NCBI GenBank assembly: GCA_002422995.1
Contig: DIUK01000015.1
Span: forward strand, 314-8,369
From: Rhodocyclaceae bacterium UBA6160
GTDB taxonomy: Bacteria > Pseudomonadota > Gammaproteobacteria > Burkholderiales > Rhodocyclaceae
DNA length: 8,056 nucleotides
Reading direction: 5' to 3'
Shown here in pieces: positions 1 through 5,026 of the stretch. Within the stretch, counting starts at the first letter, position 1. Each line of letters starts with the position of its first letter. The notes under the pieces were generated by a model. It ran no database searches and had not been told where the DNA came from. It was given only the letters and a program-made list of their open reading frames with translations. A program made the position numbers and the translations under genes.

Positions 1-323
1 TGGACTTCATCAATCAGACCGATCTCGACCAGATTGGCGACAAGGCCAGTGTGATTGACGCCTTCTTCACCTTTGCCCAAGCGGAACAACAGCAAGAGGC
101 TGCAGAGCTGATTAGCGACGAGGGCCTGAACGCAGAAGCCGCCAAGCGCTATATCACCAACTCACTGAGGCGCGAGTTCGCCACCGAGAATGGCACGGAG
201 CTCAATGCCGTTCTGCCCAAGATGAGTCCGCTGAATCCGCAATACCTGTCCAAAAAGCAGAACGTGTTCCAGAAAATCGCTGCGTTTGTGGAGAAGTTCA
301 AGGGCGTGGGTGGGCAGGTCTGA
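1..323 (+). CDS. hsdR: Type I restriction enzyme R subunit, C-terminal end (partial)
   Basis: This is the last ~106 codons of a type I restriction-modification motor/nuclease subunit; the reading frame enters from the left edge (first complete codon at base 3) and stops at TGA 321-323. HsdR cuts and translocates DNA in complex with HsdM and HsdS. The visible segment is the helical C-terminal domain used for docking on the methyltransferase in EcoR124-type enzymes. Recognisable family stretches are LNAEAAKRYITNSLRREFA, NGTELNAVLPKMSPLNP, and the terminal QKIAAFVEKFKGVGGQV. The nuclease and helicase domains lie outside the window, so intactness cannot be judged. The next frame starts 9 nt downstream, suggesting that the following genes are co-transcribed. 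The family call comes from remembered conservation of this tail. Confidence 0.9.
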   Translation, partial: DFINQTDLDQIGDKASVIDAFFTFAQAEQQQEAAELISDEGLNAEAAKRYITNSLRREFATENGTELNAVLPKMSPLNPQYLSKKQNVFQKIAAFVEKFKGVGGQV

Positions 324-332
324 GGAATGAGT

Positions 333-419
333 ATGAGCAAGCTCCCGATCATCTGCACCGTATGCGCTTTTGCCAACTGCCCGCTTGCCGCGTTGCGGAA
401 TGAGAGAGAGGCTACTTGA
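333..419 (+). CDS. 28-codon small ORF with three cysteines, coupled to the next gene
   Basis: A short frame begins at ATG 333 and ends at TGA 417-419, sharing one base with the ATG of the next gene (TGATG). A GAGGA Shine-Dalgarno at 322-326 sits six bases upstream of ATG 333; the in-frame ATG at 327 abuts that site and is a worse start. The peptide begins MSKLPIICTVCAFANCP and has Cys at 8, 11 and 16 (CxxC then C). The rest is a short, partly charged tail (RNEREAT). No family is recognised. It may be a real small protein or a leader whose translation couples hsdR to the downstream gene. The ribosome site and the stop-start overlap support translation; the short length and lack of a homolog in memory argue for caution. 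Confidence 0.45.
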   Translation: MSKLPIICTVCAFANCPLAALRNEREAT

Positions 420-1249
420 TGGCCTTCAGCCCAACCTGGTTCTTGCTGGAGCAGGAGGGGTTGTTGGCCCAGGCATGTCTCTGCAACGGTCTGACGGCAT
501 TGCGCCGAGCCAATCTCGGCGACAAAAAGGGGCTGTTCTATTCGGCATTTTTCGAGCTGTCGATTGGTTTCGAGCGGGTGCTGAAGCTGATACTGATCCT
601 CGACCACATGGCGCGCAATCAACTGGTTCCGCCAGACAGCAAGACTGTCGAGGATTACGGTCACAAACTCCGTTCCCTCTTCGATGCCGCAAAGGGGGTC
701 TGCGCCGCTCACGGCGTGACTGCGCTGGATTCGTTTCAACCGAATTCGTTGCCGATTGCCATCCTGGGTTTCCTGGATGATTTCGCGCATCCTGGCGGTC
801 GCTATTCCAATATCAACAAATTGACAGGTCATAAGCATCAGACGATGGCTGGCCCCATCGCGCAGTGGAGCAAGATTGCCAATCGGATCATGCGCGAGCA
901 CGCCACGCCCAAAGATCGCCAACGTGCCCAATTGAATGGGCTGGTGGCAAGCGCCGCATTCGGTGGCGCTGCGGCCAGTCTGATCAGTGACATGAACCAG
1001 CAGCAGATGGGTGTGGCGCAACTGCATGTTCAAGCATCTGAGCTGGATACTGCCGCAAAGCACACCATCTATGCATTGGTAACATTGATTGCCGCCCTGC
1101 GCGAGCTGATTGACTCCCTTTGCGACAGCGCATGGGCAGCCAATCCTCCCGGAAAAGCCAGTTTGGCTGAGGTACCGGACATGAAGGCGTTTTTCCAGTT
1201 TGCCTGGGCTGACCGGCAGTATGTGATGAGAAAGCGACAGTGGCCATGA
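419..1249 (+). CDS. Alpha-helical protein with HEPN-like features in a restriction-linked cassette
   Basis: This 276-residue soluble protein is not one I can name. ATG 419 is preceded by an AGAGAGG-type ribosome site (about 403-411, ~7 nt spacing) and overlaps the preceding stop; TTG 416 in the same frame is a less likely start. The composition is strongly helical. Residues 38-62 (FYSAFFELSIGFERVLKLIL) and 79-91 (DYGHKLRSLF) recall the first helices of HEPN-domain proteins, where an E-R-x-x-K helix is followed by a GHxL segment. N155-R156-x4-H161 fits the Rx4-6H catalytic motif of HEPN ribonucleases, though so short a match can arise by chance. RYSNINKLTG (128-137) looks like a conserved loop. 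An Ala/Gly-rich stretch at 178-188 is not long enough for a confident membrane span. Position between hsdR and DUF4062/AlbA_2 genes suggests a defence role. An RNase function is inference only. Confidence 0.6.
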   Translation: MAFSPTWFLLEQEGLLAQACLCNGLTALRRANLGDKKGLFYSAFFELSIGFERVLKLILILDHMARNQLVPPDSKTVEDYGHKLRSLFDAAKGVCAAHGVTALDSFQPNSLPIAILGFLDDFAHPGGRYSNINKLTGHKHQTMAGPIAQWSKIANRIMREHATPKDRQRAQLNGLVASAAFGGAAASLISDMNQQQMGVAQLHVQASELDTAAKHTIYALVTLIAALRELIDSLCDSAWAANPPGKASLAEVPDMKAFFQFAWADRQYVMRKRQWP

Positions 1250-1281
1250 TCACTGTTGCCGGATAACGAGAGCGAATCGAA

Positions 1282-1920
1282 ATGGCAAAGAAGAAACCAC
1301 TGATCGTCATGGTCTCCTCGACGGTGTACGGCATAGAGGAACTGCTGGAACGCATCTACGCCATCCTGACCCGCTTCGGCTATGAGGTCTGGATGTCGCA
1401 CAAGGAGACCGTGCCGGTCATCTCGACCAAGAGCGCGTTCAAAAATTGTCTCCATGCCGTTGAGCAGTGCGATTTGTTTCTCAGCCTGATCACGACCCAT
1501 TACGGCTCAGGCAAGGAAGATGCAGCGTCAAGATCGATTACGCACGAAGAGTTGCTGCACGCGATCGTCCTGAACAAACCCCGCTGGATTCTGGCGCATG
1601 ATCAGGTGGTTTTTGCACGCACACTGCTCAGTAACGTGGGTTACGACTCTGCCAAGAAGCGCGCAGAGCTGAAAGTGAAGCGCAATCCTGTTATCGATGA
1701 TCTGCGTGTTATCGATATGTACGAGGCGGCCATCCGCCACGAGGTGCAAGTTGCAGATCGCAAAGGCAACTGGGTGCAAAAGTTTGTGACGGACGACGAT
1801 GCTCAGTTGTACGCCAGTGCACAGTTCTACCGCTATCAAGAAGTAGAGCGTTTCCTTGATGAACATTTTAAAAATCAGGCTGCGGTGGCGCAGCGCGTTG
1901 TGCAGGAGAAAAAGCCATGA
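1282..1920 (+). CDS. Stand-alone DUF4062 domain protein
   Basis: This 212-residue protein matches the DUF4062 pattern: an N-terminal strand and loop LIVMVSSTVYG (7-17), a helix, a second strand with FGYEV (32-36), then CLHAVEQCDLFLSLITTHYG (56-75) and SITHEE (85-90). DUF4062 is predicted to have a TIR-like alpha/beta fold and is usually fused to NTPase or repeat regions in prokaryotic conflict proteins. Here the domain is followed only by a charged ~100-residue tail (strand-helix, ending VVQEKKP), with no NTPase on the same chain. ATG 1282 follows the previous stop by 32 nt, with a modest GAGAG at 1268-1272. The stop overlaps the next start as ATGA (1917-1920), implying coupled translation with the AlbA_2/ATPase protein. 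Enzymatic activity, for example on nucleotides, cannot be read from the sequence. Confidence 0.75.
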   Translation: MAKKKPLIVMVSSTVYGIEELLERIYAILTRFGYEVWMSHKETVPVISTKSAFKNCLHAVEQCDLFLSLITTHYGSGKEDAASRSITHEELLHAIVLNKPRWILAHDQVVFARTLLSNVGYDSAKKRAELKVKRNPVIDDLRVIDMYEAAIRHEVQVADRKGNWVQKFVTDDDAQLYASAQFYRYQEVERFLDEHFKNQAAVAQRVVQEKKP

Positions 1921-3329
1921 TCCCGGATCTCATCAGGAAGCAAATTCGCCAGGGTGAAGTCAACGGCACCGAATTCAAGACCGACATCCGCAACCTGGAA
2001 GCCATCGCCAGAACGGTCTGCGCGTTTTTGAACACGCGGGGCGGCACGGTATTTTGTGGTGTGGACGGTAAAGGCAAGCTTTTGGGTGTGGAGGATGCCA
2101 AAGACCACGTCCAAAAAATTCATGCCTATCTACTGGAAAGCATTACTCCGAAAGCCCTGTTCACGGTCAATATTGATGACGAAGATGGCAAGGCCATTAT
2201 TTCAATCGAGGTACCGGAGGGCAAAGACCGCCCCTACGTATTCGCCGGCAGCATCTACGTTCGTGAGGGCAGTAGCACCCGGATGGCTGACGCTGAGAAG
2301 CTGCGTGACATGGTTCAGTCGAAATCTGTAGCAGCCGAGCGTTGGGAGCGGCGACCGTCAATGGCCATGGAAGAAGATGATCTGGATCGGGATGAGATTC
2401 GTCGCACGGCGCAGCAGGCGAAGGAATCCGGTCGTTTTGCGTTCGCTAATGAGGCTGACGATATTGAGATTTTGCAGGCGCTGGCCGTTTATTCGGCGAA
2501 AGGCTTTACCCAGGCGGCCGACGTCTTGTTTGCAACAAATCCTGCACTTCGCCACCCGCAAACTCGGGTTCGGGTCACCCGCTTCGCCTCCGACAAAAGC
2601 GGCGATGCCTATCTAGATGATCGTCTATTGCAGGGGCCGTTGGTCAAGGTATTTGAGCAGGCATTCGAGGTGTTGTCACAGCATGTACGTTGGGAGGCCA
2701 GGTTTCAGACTGGGGATGTGCGCCGCACTGATCGGCCTGAATATCCCTTTGAGGCCTTGCGTGAGGGTTTGGTCAATGCGTTTGCGCACCGTGACTATTC
2801 CGGATTTTCCGGAGGCGTGACGGTGGGCATCTATCCGAATCGAATCGAGATCTGGAATTCCGGACACTTCCCCGAGGGGCTGCTGCCTTCTGGCCTGAAG
2901 AAAAACCACCCTTCACTGCCGACCAACCCGGACATCGCGCATGTTTTCTACTTGCGTGGATTGATGGAACGAATCGGGCGTGGTGGCCAACTGATCATCA
3001 ATGCCTGTCAGGATCACAGCTTGCCGGCACCGAAGTGGATTGATCGACCAACTGGGGTTACGCTCACGATTTTTGGGCGGACCGGGCATGAGGCAGAACT
3101 CCTGTCCGCCAATCCTCGCCAGCAGGCCTTGCTAGCGCAACTGGGGCGCGGGGAAAAAATTCGCCCTGGCGAATACCACCAACGGTTTGCAACGGAAGTC
3201 TCGGATCGGCAGGCACGCCGTGACCTGGTTGAGTTGGAAGAAGCGGGCTTGCTCTTGCGCATTGGCAAGGGTGCCGGAACCGTTTTTCAGCGAACAGACC
3301 GGACATGGCCGGACGGCAACCGGACATGA
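1917..3329 (+). CDS. Schlafen AlbA_2 / GHKL ATPase / winged-helix protein
   Basis: This 470-residue protein has three visible parts. Residues ~10-135 form a Schlafen AlbA_2 (old AAA_4) domain: TEFK (18-21), the helix LEAIARTVCAFLNTRGG and the strand TVFCGVD, then YVREGSSTRMA (114-124). Residues ~275-390 form a HATPase_c_4 domain, with N-box ALREGLVNAFAHRDYS (E283, N287, HRDY 291-294), G1-like NSG (314-316) and ERIGRGG (351-357). Residues ~400-460 look like a winged helix (SDRQARRDLVELEEAGLL). Such proteins are often annotated as RecG-like ATP-binding or putative DNA-binding proteins and are frequent beside type I restriction genes. The role here may be nucleic-acid sensing or ATP-driven regulation for the DUF4062 partner, which is inference. 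The start is fixed by the ATGA overlap. The C-terminal residues RTDRTWPDGNRT are encoded by a tandem repeat that crosses the stop codon. Confidence 0.82.
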   Translation: MIPDLIRKQIRQGEVNGTEFKTDIRNLEAIARTVCAFLNTRGGTVFCGVDGKGKLLGVEDAKDHVQKIHAYLLESITPKALFTVNIDDEDGKAIISIEVPEGKDRPYVFAGSIYVREGSSTRMADAEKLRDMVQSKSVAAERWERRPSMAMEEDDLDRDEIRRTAQQAKESGRFAFANEADDIEILQALAVYSAKGFTQAADVLFATNPALRHPQTRVRVTRFASDKSGDAYLDDRLLQGPLVKVFEQAFEVLSQHVRWEARFQTGDVRRTDRPEYPFEALREGLVNAFAHRDYSGFSGGVTVGIYPNRIEIWNSGHFPEGLLPSGLKKNHPSLPTNPDIAHVFYLRGLMERIGRGGQLIINACQDHSLPAPKWIDRPTGVTLTIFGRTGHEAELLSANPRQQALLAQLGRGEKIRPGEYHQRFATEVSDRQARRDLVELEEAGLLLRIGKGAGTVFQRTDRTWPDGNRT

Positions 3330-3340
3330 TCCGGACATCG
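3297..3340 (+). repeat. ~11-bp tandem repeat, consensus nCCGGACATgn, across the operon's last stop codon
   Basis: Four consecutive units can be read. Full CCGGACAT cores lie at 3299-3306, 3320-3327 and 3331-3338, and a degenerate core CCGGACGG lies at 3309-3316; the core starts are 10, 11 and 11 bases apart. The first units encode the C-terminal residues of the AlbA_2 protein, the third contains its TGA stop, and the last is non-coding. The period is close to one helical turn and is not a multiple of three, so gain or loss of units would change the protein's C-terminus. Confidence 0.75.
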
Positions 3341-3440
3341 GTCAGCTCTCGGCCTAGGCGTGGAGAGAGCACCTAACTCACTGTCAGGAAAAGAAAAACT
3401 GATTTTTATGGGCGATGTGCATCCTGATGGAAAGCACCGA

Positions 3441-3461
3441 ACCGGACATGCCTGGACATCG
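3441..3461 (+). repeat. Second CCGGACAT cluster
   Basis: CCGGACAT at 3442-3449 is followed at once by CCTGGACATCGAC (3451-3463). This is the same repeat unit as at 3320-3338, where CCGGACAT is also followed about 11 bases later by a GGACATCG end. The clusters are ~100 bases apart and may be a dispersed copy of the same array. Function unknown. Confidence 0.55.
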
Positions 3462-3470
3462 ACGGTATCT

Positions 3471-3489
3471 CGTGTCTTCCAACGACACG
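3471..3489. repeat. Small inverted repeat, 6-bp stem
   Basis: CGTGTC (3471-3476) and GACACG (3484-3489) are inverted copies with a 7-base loop. It lies 10 bases before the stronger 3500-3526 hairpin, so the pair would form adjacent stem-loops in RNA. Alone it is weak. Confidence 0.4.
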
Positions 3490-3499
3490 TCGTGCGGTA

Positions 3500-3526
3500 G
3501 AACTGCCGAGCAATCTTCGGCAGTTC
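3500..3526. repeat. Perfect 10-bp inverted repeat (stem-loop)
   Basis: GAACTGCCGA (3500-3509) and TCGGCAGTTC (3517-3526) are exact reverse complements around a 7-base loop (GCAATCT). The stem is strong, but no T-run follows on either strand, so it is not a standard intrinsic terminator. It could protect a 3' end, be part of a small RNA, or be a protein-binding dyad. Confidence 0.65.
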
Positions 3527-3613
3527 AGCGTGAGCTCTCAAGACTACTCAGCAATGCTCATTGGTTCCAAGAGCGAATCGTTCGGTAGTAAACTGAACAC
3601 CACTAGTCATACC

Positions 3614-3643
3614 AATGGTTGCAGCGATGTAGCCATTTTTCTT
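3614..3643 (+). terminator. Weak terminator-like hairpin
   Basis: AATGGTT (3614-3620) can pair with AGCCATT (3631-3637), including one G-T wobble, around a 10-base loop. The downstream arm runs into TTTTT (3636-3640) and then CTTT. The stem is AT-rich, so termination would be partial at best. It would act on + strand transcripts leaving the restriction-linked operon. Confidence 0.3.
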
Positions 3644-3708
3644 TCATAGGGCGGGCTATCACCGGGCTAGCATCAGGGGTGAATCGGCGGCCTGTTCAGG
3701 GCCTTGTT

Positions 3709-3732
3709 GCCGTATTGCCAGCGCCGACTTTT
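3709..3732 (+). repeat. 24-nt segment nearly identical to part of dacB
   Basis: Bases 3709-3732 match dacB bases 6915-6938 at 22 of 24 positions. GCCGTAT is shared, two bases differ, then CCAGCGCCGACTTTT is identical. Both copies are on the + strand. In dacB it encodes AVSPAPTF; the non-coding copy in the same phase would read AVLPAPTF. The similarity stops sharply on both sides. Confidence 0.6.
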
Positions 3733-3778
3733 AGCACACCGACTTGCTGTACCACCAGCGACGATTTCTGATGGCGAT

Positions 3779-3829
3779 TTGACAGGGTGAAGGGGTCACT
3801 AAAGCCACCACCCCTCTGTCAATTTTTTT
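3779..3829 (+). terminator. Intrinsic terminator, + strand
   Basis: TTGACAG (3779-3785) pairs with CTGTCAA (3816-3822), and AGGGGT (3791-3796) pairs with ACCCCT (3810-3815), with a 5-base bulge on the left arm and a 13-base loop. Seven Ts (3823-3829) follow directly. On the - strand no T-run follows, so it should act only on + transcripts. It is the best candidate end for the hsdR-linked operon or for a small RNA from the preceding gap. Its T-run overlaps the last codon of the - strand KTSC-like ORF. Confidence 0.75.
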
Positions 3830-4013
3830 ATCGGCCTCGAATATTCGCATTGAAGTGGTTGCCCGGCGAACTGGATGTTAAAAGCCCGACGGCCTGCTTT
3901 TTGCTGATTGTGTAGGCTTCGCCCGAGCTCAGGGTTGCAACGACATCGCCGCTCAGACTGACTCCGACGGAACTTATAAATGAGCTGCTCACCGGATTGC
4001 CAATCTTTTGCAC
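3828..4013 (-). CDS. Small KTSC-domain-like protein
   Basis: A 61-codon - strand frame starts at GTG 4013-4011 and stops at TAA 3830-3828; an in-frame TAG lies four codons upstream of the GTG, so the protein cannot be longer. Nearly the whole chain follows the KTSC pattern (named for the C-terminal region of some lysyl-tRNA synthetases): VSSSFISSVGV near residues 8-18, a strand ending LSSGEAYTI (28-36), then GLLTSSSPGNHFNANIRGR (43-61), where the family has an A/S-S-x-G-x-x-F-N-x-x-I-R end. The aromatic residues usual in the middle of the family are partly missing, so it is divergent. No function is firmly known for single KTSC proteins; nucleic-acid binding has been suggested. Only GAAG lies ahead of the start as a ribosome site. 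It might be a decaying gene. Confidence 0.5.
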   Translation of the reverse strand: MQKIGNPVSSSFISSVGVSLSGDVVATLSSGEAYTISKKQAVGLLTSSSPGNHFNANIRGR

Positions 4014-4017
4014 TGCT

Positions 4018-4033
4018 TCAAACTATGGTTTGA
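4018..4033. promoter_or_regulatory. 16-bp dyad just upstream of the KTSC-like ORF
   Basis: TCAAAC (4018-4023) and GTTTGA (4028-4033) are exact inverted copies around TATG. Read on the - strand the dyad ends four bases before the GTG start, covering the place of the ribosome-binding site. It could be an operator or an RNA hairpin affecting initiation; it is short enough to be chance. Confidence 0.3.
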
Positions 4034-4207
4034 TTTGCGCCGGGTGCAGTTGAGACCTGGCTTGCGAGAATAAAGGTTAATCAAGTGTTTGACATGCGGT
4101 TTGGCATAAGTGTCGGGTGTACCGGCGCCGATTGATTGGGCATGTTTTTTCGACTCAGGCGGCCTTTTGCATGGAATAAGCGGGTGACGCTTGTTGGCTG
4201 AGCCGAT

Positions 4208-5017
4208 TTACTGCGCAATATGTAAAGCAACAGTGCCGATCTCGCTAAACCGGGTTTCGGCAATGTCGCCAGGTGCAAGCGGAAACTGGCGGGTGAAGGA
4301 GCCGCTCATGACGTATTGACCGGCTTCCAGCCCTCGTCCGTACTCGGCCAGCTTGTTCGCTAGCCAGGCAAGGGAGGCATATGGGTTGCCCATCACGGCG
4401 TCTCCCGTGGCTTGGGCAACGGTGTGCCCATTGAGTTGTACAGTGCATTCAATGGTGGCCAGGTGGGTGTGCTTATTCAGCGGTACTTGCGCGCCGATAA
4501 CAAAGGCGCGTTGCTGAACGTTATCTGCTACGGCGACTGCTAGCTGCGCGGTAAAGTCGCCCCGGTTTTCAACCAGTTCCATCGCCGGGTGGCAAGAGTC
4601 CACCGCCGCTTGTGCCATCGCCACATCTACGCCAGGGCCATGCAGGGATTTGCCCAGCCGCAGGCAGAGTTCATTTTCAAACCCTGCGCCTTGCCAGTCG
4701 GCCAGGCTAATTTGCGTGCCGCTTGGCACGCGGCCACTGGCGAGTAAATAGCCAAAAACTGGTTCATGCACGTGAAACTGCTCGCGTATCGCCGCTGCGG
4801 TAAGGCCGACTTTCCAGCCAATATGTTGCTCGCCAGCTGCGATGGATTTATCCAGCAAACCAAGCTGAATCTGACAGGCTTGATCTAAATTGAGCCGATT
4901 AAACCAGTGGGGCGGATAAAAAATACCCGCTGCGCGTTGCGCCCAAAAGTCTTCCACAATGGCCGGGATATTCTGATTGATGTCAGCGTTGTTGCTGTTA
5001 TTTTTGTCGTTGTTCAT
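4208..5017 (-). CDS. 2-keto-4-pentenoate hydratase (MhpD-like, FAH superfamily)
   Basis: This 269-residue protein is the same length as typical MhpD enzymes, which add water to 2-hydroxypenta-2,4-dienoate in aromatic meta-cleavage pathways using a divalent metal. Visible signatures are GWKVGLT (67-73, with K69), the metal-site pattern FENEL (E114 and E116), and HPAMELVENR (143-152, with E147). GDAVMGNPYASLAWLANKLAEYG (205-227) is the usual C-terminal signature. ATG 5017-5015 is chosen because GAGGTG (5021-5026) precedes it; the longer in-frame start at 5056 would run inside the upstream gene. Residues 1-16 are an unusual Asn/Asp-rich tail. The SDR stop lies 7 nt upstream, so the two form an operon. 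No dioxygenase, aldolase or acetaldehyde dehydrogenase is nearby, so the true substrate may be another 2-oxo acid; decarboxylases of this superfamily look similar. Confidence 0.82.
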   Translation of the reverse strand: MNNDKNNSNNADINQNIPAIVEDFWAQRAAGIFYPPHWFNRLNLDQACQIQLGLLDKSIAAGEQHIGWKVGLTAAAIREQFHVHEPVFGYLLASGRVPSGTQISLADWQGAGFENELCLRLGKSLHGPGVDVAMAQAAVDSCHPAMELVENRGDFTAQLAVAVADNVQQRAFVIGAQVPLNKHTHLATIECTVQLNGHTVAQATGDAVMGNPYASLAWLANKLAEYGRGLEAGQYVMSGSFTRQFPLAPGDIAETRFSEIGTVALHIAQ

Positions 5018-5020
5018 AGT

Positions 5021-5026
5021 CACCTC
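5021..5026 (-). promoter_or_regulatory. Ribosome-binding site fixing the hydratase start
   Basis: GAGGTG on the - strand lies three bases before ATG 5017-5015 (GAGG core five bases away). It overlaps the TGA stop of the upstream SDR gene (5027-5025), so ribosomes ending the first gene can restart on the second. Confidence 0.6.

Larger units (their letters stand above)
3330..3778. other. ~450-base stretch without a convincing gene
   Basis: Between the operon stop and the intrinsic terminator I see no frame with credible codon use or a recognisable product on either strand. The longest open frame (- strand, 3287-3541) is Pro/Arg/Ser-rich and lies partly over the tandem repeat. The stretch is not featureless: it contains the two CCGGACAT clusters, two hairpins (3471-3489 and 3500-3526), a weak terminator-like hairpin (3614-3643) and a 24-nt segment nearly matching dacB (3709-3732). 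Possible readings are a long structured 3' untranslated region, a small RNA, or eroded DNA at the edge of a transferred defence cassette. Confidence 0.6.

Noticed and set aside
149..1063. 304-codon open frame on the - strand
   Set aside because: It lies opposite hsdR and the 276-residue gene, which have ribosome sites, coupling and family signatures; the - strand protein is low in recognisable structure and is a shadow.
1269..1279. 11-mer AGAGCGAATCG repeated at 3570-3580
   Set aside because: Several chance 11-mer repeats are expected in 8 kb, and there is no supporting context at the second site.
3287..3541. 84-codon - strand frame over the tandem repeat
   Set aside because: Pro/Arg/Ser-rich, no ribosome site or family resemblance, and it overlaps the end of a well-supported gene.
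3683..3790. Short open + frame ending LAVPPATISDGDLTG
   Set aside because: It looks slightly protein-like, perhaps the tail of an eroded mobile-element gene, but it is only 35 codons, begins at a stop codon without a start, and matches no family I can name.
4178..4192. AAGCG/CGCTT hairpin downstream of the hydratase stop
   Set aside because: 5-bp stem without a T-run on the - strand; not a supportable terminator.
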